From Nostoc sp. FACHB-892 (GTDB lineage: Bacteria > Cyanobacteriota > Cyanobacteriia > Cyanobacteriales > Nostocaceae): DNA of 64,000 nucleotides. The translations under genes were made by a program, and so were the position numbers. The stretch is taken from assembly GCF_014698795.1 (NCBI RefSeq), contig NZ_JACJTR010000009.1, positions 124,001 to 188,000 on the forward strand. The letters are read 5' to 3'. Of this stretch, positions 8,127 to 17,890 are shown piece by piece. The notes under the pieces are model-generated. The model ran no database searches. It was not told the DNA's origin and saw nothing but the letters and a program-made list of their open reading frames with translations. The first letter of the stretch is position 1. Each line of letters begins with the position of its first letter.

Positions 8127-9053
8127 CTATTGTTTAGAGATAAAACGATCTTTTTTTAAGCCCTTTGCATCTTTTAAGATGGTATTGCTTAGTTCAGTAT
8201 CTCTCAAGTCAGCCCCAGTTAAGTCTGCATTACTTAGGTTAGCATTTGTTAGTTTGGCATTTGTTAGTTTAGTATCTCTCAAGTCGGCATTAGTTAAGTC
8301 AGTGCTAGTTAAGTCAGCATTACTTAAGTTGGCATTACGTAGATTTGCATTACTTAAGTTGGCATCACTTAAATTTGCATCATTTAGGTCTGCATCACTT
8401 AGGTCTGCTTGACTTAAGAGAACACGACTTAGTTGAGTACCGCTTAGTTTAGCACCTTTCAAGCTAGCAGAGCTTAAGTCTAATTCAATATATTCCCAGT
8501 TCCTTATAAGTTCTGCATCGATTAGAAATCTTATAACACTACCTTTCCGTTCTCCATCGTTGTCAAGGCTACGCAGTATAGTCAGCGTTCTTGTGCGTAT
8601 TAAATCTTTTATTAGTTCTAGTAAAGAATCATTAGGTTCTAGGCTATTTGCTTTGTTATTAACTAATAAATCTGACACACGATCTAGGTAACTTTGTAGT
8701 GCTTCTTCACGTAAATTTATGTCTGCTATTTCTTTATCTTTTTGCTGTAGTTGATTACCTAGATACAAAAGCAGAAATGGAACTGCTAATGCACTAACTA
8801 GTTCTAAAAAATCCCAAAGTGTTTTTCCCGACTGAATTTCATCAGTGAAAATAACCTTTTCAATGGAACCCTTTTCTCCACCTTTTCTTTCTATACTCTT
8901 TCTTTTGATTGTGTCTTCTCCAATTCCAGTCCAGTCAGCCCATGTCCATGTCCAACTTTTGTTTTCTAAAGCTGGAGGGATTAAAAATATTCCAGCAGTA
9001 ATTACAGAGCCTAATGCAAATCCTAGAATTACTAAACGCAAATGACTAAACAA
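8127..9053 (-). CDS. membrane-anchored pentapeptide-repeat protein
   Basis: 308 residues. Two hydrophobic segments (about 6-28 and 80-100, LVSALAVPFLLLYLGNQL) anchor the protein; a helical segment with DKEIADINLREEALQSYLD follows; then from about residue 195 pentapeptide repeats of the A(D/N)LSX type (QADLSDADLNDANLSDANL...) form a right-handed beta-helix to about residue 297. The middle part (RTLTILRSL...GSVIRFLIDAELI) is common to cyanobacterial pentapeptide proteins with this layout. Function unknown. Monocistronic on this strand. The serine/leucine-rich ORF on the opposite strand is only its mirror image. Confidence 0.85.
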   Translation of the reverse strand: MFSHLRLVILGFALGSVITAGIFLIPPALENKSWTWTWADWTGIGEDTIKRKSIERKGGEKGSIEKVIFTDEIQSGKTLWDFLELVSALAVPFLLLYLGNQLQQKDKEIADINLREEALQSYLDRVSDLLVNNKANSLEPNDSLLELIKDLIRTRTLTILRSLDNDGERKGSVIRFLIDAELIRNWEYIELDLSSASLKGAKLSGTQLSRVLLSQADLSDADLNDANLSDANLSNANLRNANLSNADLTSTDLTNADLRDTKLTNAKLTNANLSNADLTGADLRDTELSNTILKDAKGLKKDRFISKQ

Positions 9054-9096
9054 AGATGTTTCTCCCTTTGTACTGCAACTTCACTTTAAAGATACA

Positions 9097-9212
9097 TATA
9101 GCAATCCTATTTAATTTGGATATTTGGGGAAAGAGAATAGAGAACTCTTAACAAAGAATCAGGAACATAAATATATACTGACGTTTTTCACGAATTAACT
9201 AGGATTGCTATA
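9097..9212. repeat. 116 bp element with perfect 13 bp terminal inverted repeats
   Basis: TATAGCAATCCTA (9097-9109) is repeated as its exact reverse complement TAGGATTGCTATA (9200-9212). The 90 bp between is AT-rich and non-coding. It lies between two same-strand genes and resembles a miniature inverted-repeat element; no target-site duplication was recognised. Confidence 0.65.
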
Positions 9213-9257
9213 AGCACCATTCAAAATGTTAACTAAATTTATGTAGAATTCAAGATT

Positions 9258-9941
9258 CTAATTTATTAGTGATTGTTCCGAACCGCCTATTTTTAAAAGG
9301 TTATTTGCTCCATTAAGAAACATTCTTGAACCTAACCAAATGCTCCTAGTATAAAAAATTGAACTGGAGTTATAATACTTCAGTCCATCTTCACAAACTA
9401 AGCCAGTACCACTTGCAATTTGCAAAGCTTCATTTAAATACTCCTGAAATCTTTCTTTGATTTGTTGATAATCAAAATTATTCCGAGCGTATGTACGACC
9501 GAATTCACTCCTAAATGCGATTATATTGCGATAAAGGTCTTGTATCGATCGCAGCTTTATTGGAACTTGGTTTTGGATAAAACTTTCGCAGCTTACTACG
9601 CAGCACTGGTCAAATCTATTTAGCCAATTTTTTTCCTGGTCAAATGTAGTATAAGATTGACCATTTCTCAGATCATTGTTAATCTGTTTAACCATTTGAT
9701 CTTTATCCATGTAGTTTCTGAGATTGATGTATTTCCTCAGTGTATCTGAACATTTATCAGTCAAAGTGAATAGTTCACCAACATCTCTATATGTAATTTT
9801 ATTTATATCCTGATTATTCTCATTGAACTTTCTAGCAATTCTTGTTACTGAACGCAAATGATTTTGTGCATTACCTAAATGATTGCTGCGGTCATTTTCG
9901 AGTGTAAATTTTGATGGCTCTCTATACTTTTCTTTGCTCAT
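9258..9941 (-). CDS. hypothetical protein, helical
   Basis: 227 residues from the ATG at 9941; the frame could begin 4 codons earlier at TTG. Not recognised. The protein is charged and mainly helical by composition (Asn, Arg, Lys, Glu-rich), with two adjacent Cys in QCCVVSCESF, no signal peptide and no membrane span. Codon use looks normal but slightly AT-richer than neighbours. It stands alone between a pentapeptide gene and a long spacer. It could be an accessory-genome protein; no function is proposed. Confidence 0.6.
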   Translation of the reverse strand: MSKEKYREPSKFTLENDRSNHLGNAQNHLRSVTRIARKFNENNQDINKITYRDVGELFTLTDKCSDTLRKYINLRNYMDKDQMVKQINNDLRNGQSYTTFDQEKNWLNRFDQCCVVSCESFIQNQVPIKLRSIQDLYRNIIAFRSEFGRTYARNNFDYQQIKERFQEYLNEALQIASGTGLVCEDGLKYYNSSSIFYTRSIWLGSRMFLNGANNLLKIGGSEQSLIN

Positions 9942-10568
9942 ATTATTCACCAACGCCCTGGTTAAGTTATAGCATCAGTCCCAAAATGTCAAAAATCTGG
10001 TTTCTTTAGGCTTAGTAAATTCACTTTGGAGATTTACAGTCACTAAAAGAAACCGAGTTTTTATGCTCGATTTTCAAGAATGGGCTAATGTTCTATATCT
10101 TACAATATTCAGAAAATATTGTGATGATCTAAATTGATATATGAAAGTTTTTAGATGTGTTTTAACTGAGGATTTTTAAATTAACCAAAAGGTCGATAAA
10201 GCTTGAAACCCAGTCATAGAGATATATCTGGCTAACTGACTACAAAATAGCTATTCCCAGTTTTGCCGACTAGACTATCTACTCAGGATATATAACTGAG
10301 AATAATTGCTGTGGAATAAAAGCATCCGTAAATCCGCAATTTTATTGTCTTAACCTTTTGCTAGCTAATTCTTAATCTAACTGGGATAATTTTAGGTTGC
10401 TCAATTAAGAACTAACACGAAAAATTAGATCCGTAGATGTCTTCTGGCAACCATTAAAAATAGTGGTTTGGAAGGCAAGTTTTATGATGTCCATGTTGAT
10501 ATGGCGATCGCTCTAACTGCGAATTACATCTTTGCTTTGCAGTTAACTTTGTTTTACTGGCAATAAAA
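9942..10568. other. 627 bp non-coding region upstream of the phosphatase island
   Basis: No coding frame was seen. It holds the Pho-box-like repeat at 10349-10378, one HIP1 octamer near 10504 and AT-rich sequence expected of a long promoter region. Confidence 0.6.
10349..10378 (+). promoter_or_regulatory. candidate Pho box
   Basis: Three 8-base units spaced by 3 bases: CTTAACCT, then GCTAGCTA, then CTTAATCT. The cyanobacterial PhoB (SphR) site is described as tandem octamers of CTTAACCT type with 3-base spacers; units 1 and 3 match well and unit 2 weakly. It lies 190 bp before the nucleotidase start. Regulation by phosphate is inferred. Confidence 0.55.
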
Positions 10569-12257
10569 ATGGCATTAACACTTCAAATCCTCCACGCTTC
10601 CGATTTTGAAGGTGGCATTGACGCTGCCGGTACTAGCCCTCAGACTTCTGATGCTGTTCGTTTCTCAGCAGTACTAAATCGCCTGCGGACTAATACCAAC
10701 ACAGATACATTGGGAGTCCCAGCTAATGTATTGGCAAATACTTTAACTCTTTCTTCTGGGGATAACTATATTCCCGGTGTATTTTTAAATGCTTCCAGTG
10801 ACACCAGTCTAAATAATGTTGGAGGTTTAGGAACTTCTTCGGCTCCAGTTATTGGACGGGGTGACATTGGTATCCTCAACGCCTTTGGTATCCAAGCTTC
10901 TGCCTTAGGAAACCATGAATTTGACTTGGGTGTTAGACAAGTCCGCGACATTCTCCGCAATGGTTCTGGCAATCCGGGGACAAATTTTCCTTACCTGAGT
11001 GCTAACTTAGATTTCAGTTCAGAAATAGCTGATCCCATAAACAATCTTGATGGGGCGATCGCAGCTTCAGATTTAGCTACTAATCAAGATACCGCAGAAG
11101 CGAGTTCTATTCCCCGACAAATTGCGAAGAGTACGGTAATTACTGTTGCTGGCGAAGATGGAATTATTGGTAACGCGGATGACCAACAAATCGGGATTGT
11201 GGGAGCCACTACACCTCTGTTAGCAACTATTTCTAGTACTGGACGTGTGGTAGTCACTCCTGGTAATCCTACTGATTATGCTGCCTTAGCGGCATCAATT
11301 CAAACCCAAGTTGATACATTAACAGCAGCGGGAGTTAACAAAATAGTTCTGCTGGCGCACATGCAGCAGTTAGATATTGAAGTCGAAGAACTTGCTCCTC
11401 GATTACAAAATGTCGATGTAATTGTTGCGGGTGGTTCCCACACTGTGGCGGCTGATAATACTGATCCTGTGCGAACAGGTGATACTCCTGGAGCTACTTA
11501 CCCAATTATTAAGACTTCCGCCAATAATCAACCTGTACTGGTGGTCAATACAGACGCTAATTATCAGTATGTTGGGCCTTTGGTAGCTACTTTTGACGAT
11601 TTGGGAGTTATCCAAACTAACAGCTTAGATCCCAATATTAACGGGGCTTACGCTACCGATCAAGCTGGTGTAGATCGAGTTTACGGTGTTACCAACTTTG
11701 ATCCGGCTAGTGATATTTCTGCCTTCACAAATGCTGCCGCTAATACAGAGCATCAAAAAGTAGTAGCCATTACTGATGGTATCCGCGATGTCATTGCCAG
11801 CAAAGATAATTTGATTGTGGGCAATGCGAGTGTTTTCCTCAATGGTACCCGCACCGATGTTCGCACTCAGGAAACTAATTTTGGGAATTTGACAGCAGAT
11901 GCCAATTTGTGGCAAGCGCGTCAGATTGACCCGACGGTGGTGATTTCGCTAAAGAACGGGGGAGGTATTCGAGACAACATTGGTGTAGTTGATGGATCTG
12001 GTGGTGCGATCGATCCATCTGGAGTCGCCAAATTACCAACCCAACCCAGTGCTTTAGCACCGAATGAGCAAACTGGAGACATTTCTCGCTTGGATGTGGA
12101 AAATGCTCTGCGGTTTAATAATGCTCTTAGCCTAATTACTGTCACCGCCCAGCAGCTAAAGTGGTTGTTGGAACACGGCGTAGCAGCAACAGCACCAGGA
12201 CGTTACCCGGTGGCGGCGACCTTGATTACAACGATATCATCGTCCGCGTCAATTTGA
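10569..12257 (+). CDS. 5'-nucleotidase-like metallophosphatase, 3'-truncated
   Basis: 562 residues. Metallophosphatase motifs are present in order: ILHASDFEGG (the usual DxH has Glu in place of His), SGDNYIPG, ALGNHEFDLG, LLAHMQQ and VIVAGGSHT. The C-terminal substrate-binding domain starts (SLKNGGGIRDN, LRFNNALSLITVTAQQLKWLLE) but stops at APGRYPV. It then runs out of frame into a DUF4114-type tail, so the last 80-100 residues of the domain and any in-frame secretion tail are lost. No Sec signal, as for other proteins of this island thought to use a C-terminal export signal. The missing domain end suggests reduced or lost function. A candidate Pho box lies upstream and a nuclease/phytase gene follows. 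Confidence 0.8.
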   Translation: MALTLQILHASDFEGGIDAAGTSPQTSDAVRFSAVLNRLRTNTNTDTLGVPANVLANTLTLSSGDNYIPGVFLNASSDTSLNNVGGLGTSSAPVIGRGDIGILNAFGIQASALGNHEFDLGVRQVRDILRNGSGNPGTNFPYLSANLDFSSEIADPINNLDGAIAASDLATNQDTAEASSIPRQIAKSTVITVAGEDGIIGNADDQQIGIVGATTPLLATISSTGRVVVTPGNPTDYAALAASIQTQVDTLTAAGVNKIVLLAHMQQLDIEVEELAPRLQNVDVIVAGGSHTVAADNTDPVRTGDTPGATYPIIKTSANNQPVLVVNTDANYQYVGPLVATFDDLGVIQTNSLDPNINGAYATDQAGVDRVYGVTNFDPASDISAFTNAAANTEHQKVVAITDGIRDVIASKDNLIVGNASVFLNGTRTDVRTQETNFGNLTADANLWQARQIDPTVVISLKNGGGIRDNIGVVDGSGGAIDPSGVAKLPTQPSALAPNEQTGDISRLDVENALRFNNALSLITVTAQQLKWLLEHGVAATAPGRYPVAATLITTISSSASI

Positions 12258-12268
12258 GCATCATTTAA
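12209..12268 (+). pseudogene. out-of-frame DUF4114 C-terminal remnant
   Basis: In the +1 frame relative to the nucleotidase, 12209-12268 reads GGGDLDYNDIIVRVNLSII and stop. This closely resembles the end of the beta-propeller protein at 21888-24677 (GGDKDYNDVIVQVKF). It is the scar of a deletion that joined a nucleotidase to another gene's tail. Confidence 0.75.
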
Positions 12269-12363
12269 AACTGCGGATATTACGGTGGCCTTTGCAAAAA
12301 AACGCCCATTCCCCAGTTCCAATTTTTAAAGCACTCTAATATTTGGAATCTACTTCAGAAACT

Positions 12364-15300
12364 ATGCTAACTACAAGCACAATTCGCTTTTCTCAGTTCA
12401 ATGCTTCCCTGAACCGTAATGCAGAAGGTCAGTTAGTAACCGACCTGTCTACCCCTGACAATGCCCAAGCAAAAGTTGTTGCAGAAATCATCCAGCGTAA
12501 TAACCCGGATGTATTACTAATTAATGAGTTTGACTACTCCCCGGAGGCAGTTCAGTTATTCAAGCAAAATTACCTTGCAGTTAGCCAGAATGGTGCAAAT
12601 CCTGTTGATTACCCTTACTTTTACATTGCCCCTTCCAACACGGGTATCGCCTCTGGGTTTGACTTGAACAACAACGGCGCAGTAGTTACAACCCCAGGCG
12701 AACCGGGATATGGGGATGATGCCTTCGGATTCGGTAACTTTCCTGGTCAATTTGGGATGTTGCTACTGTCCAAATATCCCATTGACACAGCTAACGTCCG
12801 TACCTTCCAAAACTTCCTCTGGAAGGATATGCCCAATGCTTTGCTTCCCGATGATCCTACAACACCACAGCCAAATGATTGGTATTCTCAAGATGAACTG
12901 GAAGTTTTTCGTTTCTCCTCCAAAAGTCATTGGGATGTACCAATCCAGGTAAATGGCGAGACAATTCATGTCCTCGCCAGCCATCCCACACCCCCAACCT
13001 TTGATGGGCCAGAAGACCGCAACGGTAAGCGCAACCATGACGAAATCCGCTTTTGGGCAGACTATATTACTCCTGGTAAAGGTAATTATATTTACGACGA
13101 TCAGGGGAAAACGGGCGGTATTGCTGCTGGCTCAAGCTTTGTGATTGCGGGCGATCAAAATGCAGATCCCTTGGATGGTGATAGTTTTGACAACGCTATT
13201 CGCCAACTGTTGCAAAATCCCAATATCAATACTAATGTCATTCCTAGCAGTCTGGGTGGGCCTCAACAAGCAGAGTTGCAGGGTGGTGCAAACGCTATCC
13301 AAAAGGGTAATCCCAGCTTTGATACCGCAGACTTTGCTGATACGGCTCCCGGAAACCTGCGGACTGATTACGTGCTACCCTCTGCTGACCTGACAATTGC
13401 CAACTCAGCAGTATTCTGGCCACTGAATACTGACCCAACGTTCCCCTTGGTAGGTACTTTTCCTTTCCCCAGTTCTGACCATCGCTTAGTATTTACAGAT
13501 GTGCAAACTGGGCCAAATGAACCAGGTAAAACCATTCCCAGTATAGGATTCCAGGGGCAGTCAACTTTCGTTACTGGCTTTATTCCTGGTGGTGCAGCAG
13601 GAACTGTGAATGGGGTACAGACTCCATTGGGTGGACTATCTGGTGTAACTTACGATGCTGTTAACAATCGCTACTACACTATCTCAGACGATCGCTCCCA
13701 ATTTGGCCCCGCCCGCTTCTATACTTTCACTGCTGATACCGAGGTAACTTTTACCAATGTCACGCCTCTGAAAGATAGTAATAGCAACTTATTTGAAACA
13801 TTTAGTATTGACCCAGAAGGCATTGCTTTAACTAACAATGATACTGTTTTCATCTCTTCTGAAGGTGAAGTTAATCTTGGTGCAGGTCGAGTTAGCGATC
13901 CCTTTATTAAGGAATTTTCCCTAACAACAGGGCAACAATTGCGTAGGCGTAGCCAGCCGGAGGCATCGCTACCTGTCCCCAGCAAATTCTTACCAGTAGT
14001 TGAAGATACCAACGCCAACGGTATTGTAGATGCAGGTGACACGCAGACATCAGGTGTTTACAATAATTTGGGATTTGAAAGCCTCACCATTACACCAGAC
14101 CAAAAAACCCTATTCACCGCCACTGAAAACGCCCTATCCCAAGATGGATTAAGGGCTTCGCTCACCAGTGGCAGCCCTTCCCGGATTCTGCAATACAATT
14201 TAGTAAGTGGACAGCCAGAAAAAGAATACCTGTATATCACTGATGCGATCGCTGATGTACCCAACCCAAGCACAGGCTTTGCTGACAATGGTTTAGTGGA
14301 TTTACTTGCGATCGACAACCGTGGCACTTTGCTAGCCTTGGAACGCTCTTTTTCTGCGGGTGTCGGTAACACCATCAAAATCTACGAAATTTCTTTGCAA
14401 GGTGCAACAGACATTAGTTTCTACGATTCTCTGAATAATTTGAGTACTGAGCAATTAGCAGCTATCCAACCCGCGCAAAAACGTCTGCTGTTAAATTTAA
14501 ATGATCTGGATTTGCCTAACGGTACAGATAACATCGAAGGCATCACCTTTGGCCCCAAATTAGCAGATGGTCGTCAGTCGATTGTGCTGGTAAGTGATAA
14601 CAACTTCAACCAAAGCCAATTTACCCAAATTCTTACGCTGGATGCAGGCTTAGTTTCAACTGCTGCACCCACAGTAGAAACTCGTCCCGATTTGTTGGAT
14701 GATGAGACACTGGCAGTTGATCAACGGGCTGATGCTGATGATCCTGCCATTTATGTTAATGCCACAAATTCTGCCGATAGCCTAGTATTGACCTCAGTGA
14801 AAAATGGCGGACTGCGGGTTTATGACTTGTCTGGTAATTTGTTAGAAACAGTTAATCCTGGTGGTATTCGCTACAACAACATTGATCTACAATACGGTTT
14901 CAAATTAGGCAATCAATCTGTTGATATTGCCGTAGCTAGCGATCGCGGCAATGATAAATTAGCAATCTTCAAAATTAACCCCAACCCTGGCGCTGAGGGC
15001 AACTATCTAGAAGACATTACCGACAGCAACCTTGGCACTCTCTTCCAAGCAGCACCTTTTGCAGAACCTTATTCCTCATCTTCTCGGAGTGCTTACGGAC
15101 TGGCATTGTACCGTAGTCCAATCACCAATGATTATTATGTCTTTGCTAATCGCCGAGAAACTGGAGATGTAGCTCAGTTCAAACTAATTGACAAAGGTAA
15201 TGGCAAAATTGGCATTGAACGGGTGCGAGAATTTACTGTACCGACAATTGAAGGACGCGATCCGCAAACAGAGGGTATGGTAGTAGACCAGGAAACTGGT

Positions 15301-17808
15301 TTCCTTTACATCGGCCAGGAAAATATCGGTATCTGGAAGTTCCAAGCAGAACCAAACGGTGGCACAACTGGCAAGCTAATTGATCAAGTCAGAGATTTAG
15401 GTGGTAATTATCTCACCGATGACGTAGAAGGACTGACTATTTATTACGGCAAAAATGGCACAGGCTACTTATTAGCATCTAGCCAAGGCGACAACACCTT
15501 TGTTGCTTACACTCGTGAAGGTAACAACGAATACGTGGGTAACTTTGCGGTTGGTAACAATGGGGCAATTGACAGCGTACAAGAGTCAGACGGTGCAGAT
15601 GTAATTAACGTACCACTGGGGCCTAACTTTCCATTTGGTTTATTTGTCACTCAAGATGGCTCCAATGAACCTGCCACAATAGTCAGCGATGAAGGTGAAG
15701 AGGAAAATATCAGTTCTAACTTCAAGCTTGTACCTTGGGAAAATATTGCCAATGCCTTCCCCAATTCTCTAACTATTGACACCACTAGTTACGATCCACG
15801 CAATCCTGTTGCTCAACCCAAGCTGACTATCTATGAATTTGAAAACTTACCCAAGTTAGGAACAACCTCTGAAAATCAAGATATTTTCTTAGGTGGTTTC
15901 TCTGGGTTGTATTTTCAAGGGTTTGCAGCAAATGGGAATCTGAAGTTTGTCACTCACACAGACAGGGGCCCCAATGGAGAACCTGATGGTTTCAACAGAC
16001 CATTTTTATTGCCAGAATTTCAACCAGAAATAGTCAGCTTTGAACTCAATCGCACTACAGGTGAAATCAACATTACCAATAGAACTGGATTATTCCGCCA
16101 AGATGGGACAACACCATTAACTGGATTGCCTAACCTGCAAGGAGTAGCAAATGGTTTGGCTTACACAGATGAAATTGCCGTTGACTTAGACAAGAATATC
16201 TTAGCTAACGATCCTTTAGGTGCTGACTTAGAAGGAATTGTAATTGCGGAAAATGGTGACTATTGGATGGTAGATGAATACCGTCCGGCAATTTATCACT
16301 TTGATGTTAATGGTAAACTGAGCGATCGCTTTATTCCTCAAGGAACTGCCACAGCGCCCAACCCAGATCAACCCGTCGGAACTTTTGGTACTGAGGTATT
16401 GCCGGAGGTTTATGCTCAACGCCGCAATAACCGGGGATTTGAAGCTGTAGCCCTGGAAGGTACTAAATTATACGCTTTTATTCAGAGTCCAATTGATAAT
16501 TCAGATGTCGCCAATGATGCGACTTCTAAAGCTTCTCTCAACTTGCGAATTCTAGAGTTTGATATTGTCACCAAGCAAGTAACAGCAGAGTATTTATATC
16601 TCCTGGAAGGTCTACAGGCAACTGACAAAATTGGCGATGCAGTATCTTTAGGTAACGGCAAATTTGCAGTAGTTGAGCGAGATGATAATGGTACATCTGC
16701 TGGCAATAAACTAATTTATCAAATTGATTTAGCCGGGGCAACCAACATCAATAATCCTGCTAACTTTACCTTGCCAGCTGATAAAACCATAGAACAACTT
16801 ACTGCTGCGGAGTTAGCTACTGCCAATATTAACCCTGTCACCAAGAGTTTAATTGCTAATGCTGCTCAGTTGGGTTACACCGGAGTCGAAAAATTAGAAG
16901 GTCTGGCACTGGTAGCACCCAACACCCTAGCTTTGATTAATGACAACGACTTTAATGTTGCAGGCAATACACCTGCTCAGAAACTCGGTATTTTGGAACT
17001 ACCCAATAACCTAACAGTTATAGAGCCTACTTTCTTGAACGGTTTTGGTTCTAGCAACAGCGATACTGTCAATCTTGAGCCTGGACAATTCTTTAATGCA
17101 GGTGACGGAGCAGACTTTGTAGAGGGTACTAAAAATAATACAATCTTGGCTGGAAACGGTGATGACATCGTGCTTGCAGGGAGTGACTCTTCAATATCCG
17201 GGAATGATGGTGATGATCAGATATTTATTGGTCAAAATGGCCCAGCTCAAAATACCAATGCTGATGGTGGCAATGGTGATGATCTGATTGTCGTGGTGGA
17301 AGCTAGTGGTAGTAACAATTTGTTTGGTGGGGCAGGTGATGATACTTTCACAGTAATTGAAGGTTCTCGTCAATCATTATTTGGTGGCTCAGGCAATGAT
17401 ACCCTGAGCAGTGGCGGTAGCAATAACCGTCTCTACGGTGGTTCTGAAGATGACAAATTTTTCTCCAATGTCAATGATTCGCTATTTGGTGACGATGGTG
17501 ATGATGTGCTATTTGCTGGTCAACAGGGTAATAATCGCCTAAGTGGTGGTGCTGGTACTGACCAGTTCTGGATTGCTAATGGTAGTCTGCCAATTAGTAA
17601 AAATATTATTGCTGATTTTACAATTGGGATTGATAAAATCGGGCTGGGTGGTATTGGCGTAACTCAATTTTGTCGGTTAACACTGTTGCAACAAGGTAGT
17701 GATACTTTGGTGAAAACAGGAAATACAGAGTTGGTTTCATTACTAGGAATTACCTCAACTAGCCTAACTGCAAATGACTTTGTTTTCTCTCCTAGCGTCG
17801 TGGCTTAG
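12364..17808 (+). CDS. giant RTX-tailed nuclease/phytase multidomain phosphatase
   Basis: 1814 residues, presumably secreted by a type I system. Domains in order: endonuclease/exonuclease/phosphatase (about 1-385; LLINEFDY, GMLLLSKYPI, ASHPTPP, VIAGDQNADP, SSDHRLVF); phytase-like esterase propeller (about 400-760; GLSGVTYD...YTISDDRSQFGPARFY); 3-phytase propeller (about 770-1110; ADADDPAIYVN, NNIDLQYGF, VASDRGNDKLAIF, EGMVVD); a second phytase-like propeller (about 1145-1555); and a Gly/Asp-rich calcium-binding RTX tail (1559-1814). Together these could release phosphate from DNA, phytate and phosphodiesters outside the cell. I use the ATG at 12364; an in-frame TTG lies 7 codons earlier. A 29-base genomic repeat is inserted in frame at 13941. 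No Sec signal. Confidence 0.85.
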   Translation: MLTTSTIRFSQFNASLNRNAEGQLVTDLSTPDNAQAKVVAEIIQRNNPDVLLINEFDYSPEAVQLFKQNYLAVSQNGANPVDYPYFYIAPSNTGIASGFDLNNNGAVVTTPGEPGYGDDAFGFGNFPGQFGMLLLSKYPIDTANVRTFQNFLWKDMPNALLPDDPTTPQPNDWYSQDELEVFRFSSKSHWDVPIQVNGETIHVLASHPTPPTFDGPEDRNGKRNHDEIRFWADYITPGKGNYIYDDQGKTGGIAAGSSFVIAGDQNADPLDGDSFDNAIRQLLQNPNINTNVIPSSLGGPQQAELQGGANAIQKGNPSFDTADFADTAPGNLRTDYVLPSADLTIANSAVFWPLNTDPTFPLVGTFPFPSSDHRLVFTDVQTGPNEPGKTIPSIGFQGQSTFVTGFIPGGAAGTVNGVQTPLGGLSGVTYDAVNNRYYTISDDRSQFGPARFYTFTADTEVTFTNVTPLKDSNSNLFETFSIDPEGIALTNNDTVFISSEGEVNLGAGRVSDPFIKEFSLTTGQQLRRRSQPEASLPVPSKFLPVVEDTNANGIVDAGDTQTSGVYNNLGFESLTITPDQKTLFTATENALSQDGLRASLTSGSPSRILQYNLVSGQPEKEYLYITDAIADVPNPSTGFADNGLVDLLAIDNRGTLLALERSFSAGVGNTIKIYEISLQGATDISFYDSLNNLSTEQLAAIQPAQKRLLLNLNDLDLPNGTDNIEGITFGPKLADGRQSIVLVSDNNFNQSQFTQILTLDAGLVSTAAPTVETRPDLLDDETLAVDQRADADDPAIYVNATNSADSLVLTSVKNGGLRVYDLSGNLLETVNPGGIRYNNIDLQYGFKLGNQSVDIAVASDRGNDKLAIFKINPNPGAEGNYLEDITDSNLGTLFQAAPFAEPYSSSSRSAYGLALYRSPITNDYYVFANRRETGDVAQFKLIDKGNGKIGIERVREFTVPTIEGRDPQTEGMVVDQETGFLYIGQENIGIWKFQAEPNGGTTGKLIDQVRDLGGNYLTDDVEGLTIYYGKNGTGYLLASSQGDNTFVAYTREGNNEYVGNFAVGNNGAIDSVQESDGADVINVPLGPNFPFGLFVTQDGSNEPATIVSDEGEEENISSNFKLVPWENIANAFPNSLTIDTTSYDPRNPVAQPKLTIYEFENLPKLGTTSENQDIFLGGFSGLYFQGFAANGNLKFVTHTDRGPNGEPDGFNRPFLLPEFQPEIVSFELNRTTGEINITNRTGLFRQDGTTPLTGLPNLQGVANGLAYTDEIAVDLDKNILANDPLGADLEGIVIAENGDYWMVDEYRPAIYHFDVNGKLSDRFIPQGTATAPNPDQPVGTFGTEVLPEVYAQRRNNRGFEAVALEGTKLYAFIQSPIDNSDVANDATSKASLNLRILEFDIVTKQVTAEYLYLLEGLQATDKIGDAVSLGNGKFAVVERDDNGTSAGNKLIYQIDLAGATNINNPANFTLPADKTIEQLTAAELATANINPVTKSLIANAAQLGYTGVEKLEGLALVAPNTLALINDNDFNVAGNTPAQKLGILELPNNLTVIEPTFLNGFGSSNSDTVNLEPGQFFNAGDGADFVEGTKNNTILAGNGDDIVLAGSDSSISGNDGDDQIFIGQNGPAQNTNADGGNGDDLIVVVEASGSNNLFGGAGDDTFTVIEGSRQSLFGGSGNDTLSSGGSNNRLYGGSEDDKFFSNVNDSLFGDDGDDVLFAGQQGNNRLSGGAGTDQFWIANGSLPISKNIIADFTIGIDKIGLGGIGVTQFCRLTLLQQGSDTLVKTGNTELVSLLGITSTSLTANDFVFSPSVVA
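13941..13969. repeat. in-frame insertion of a dispersed cyanobacterial repeat
   Basis: GCGTAGGCGTAGCC followed by AGCCGGAGGCATCGC-like sequence is a repeat typical of Nostoc intergenic regions; a related copy sits at 30563. Here it adds roughly nine residues (RRRSQPEAS) to the first phytase-like domain without breaking the frame. Confidence 0.65.
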
Positions 17809-17853
17809 TTTGTTGCCTAGCGTCATCTCAATCCTAAATCATTTTTGAACAAC

Positions 17854-17890
17854 AAGATCCCCGACTTTTTAAGAAGCCGGGGATCTAAAT
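17854..17890 (+). terminator. hairpin terminator / dispersed palindrome
   Basis: AGATCCCCGACTT (17855-17867) pairs with AAGCCGGGGATCT (17874-17886, one bulge), forming a strong stem after the phytase gene. The same kind of palindrome is dispersed in Nostoc genomes, so it may be both a repeat and a terminator; the T-run after it is poor. Confidence 0.6.

Noticed and set aside
8053-8412. Ser/Leu-rich plus-strand ORF
   Set aside because: It is the antisense image of the pentapeptide repeats.
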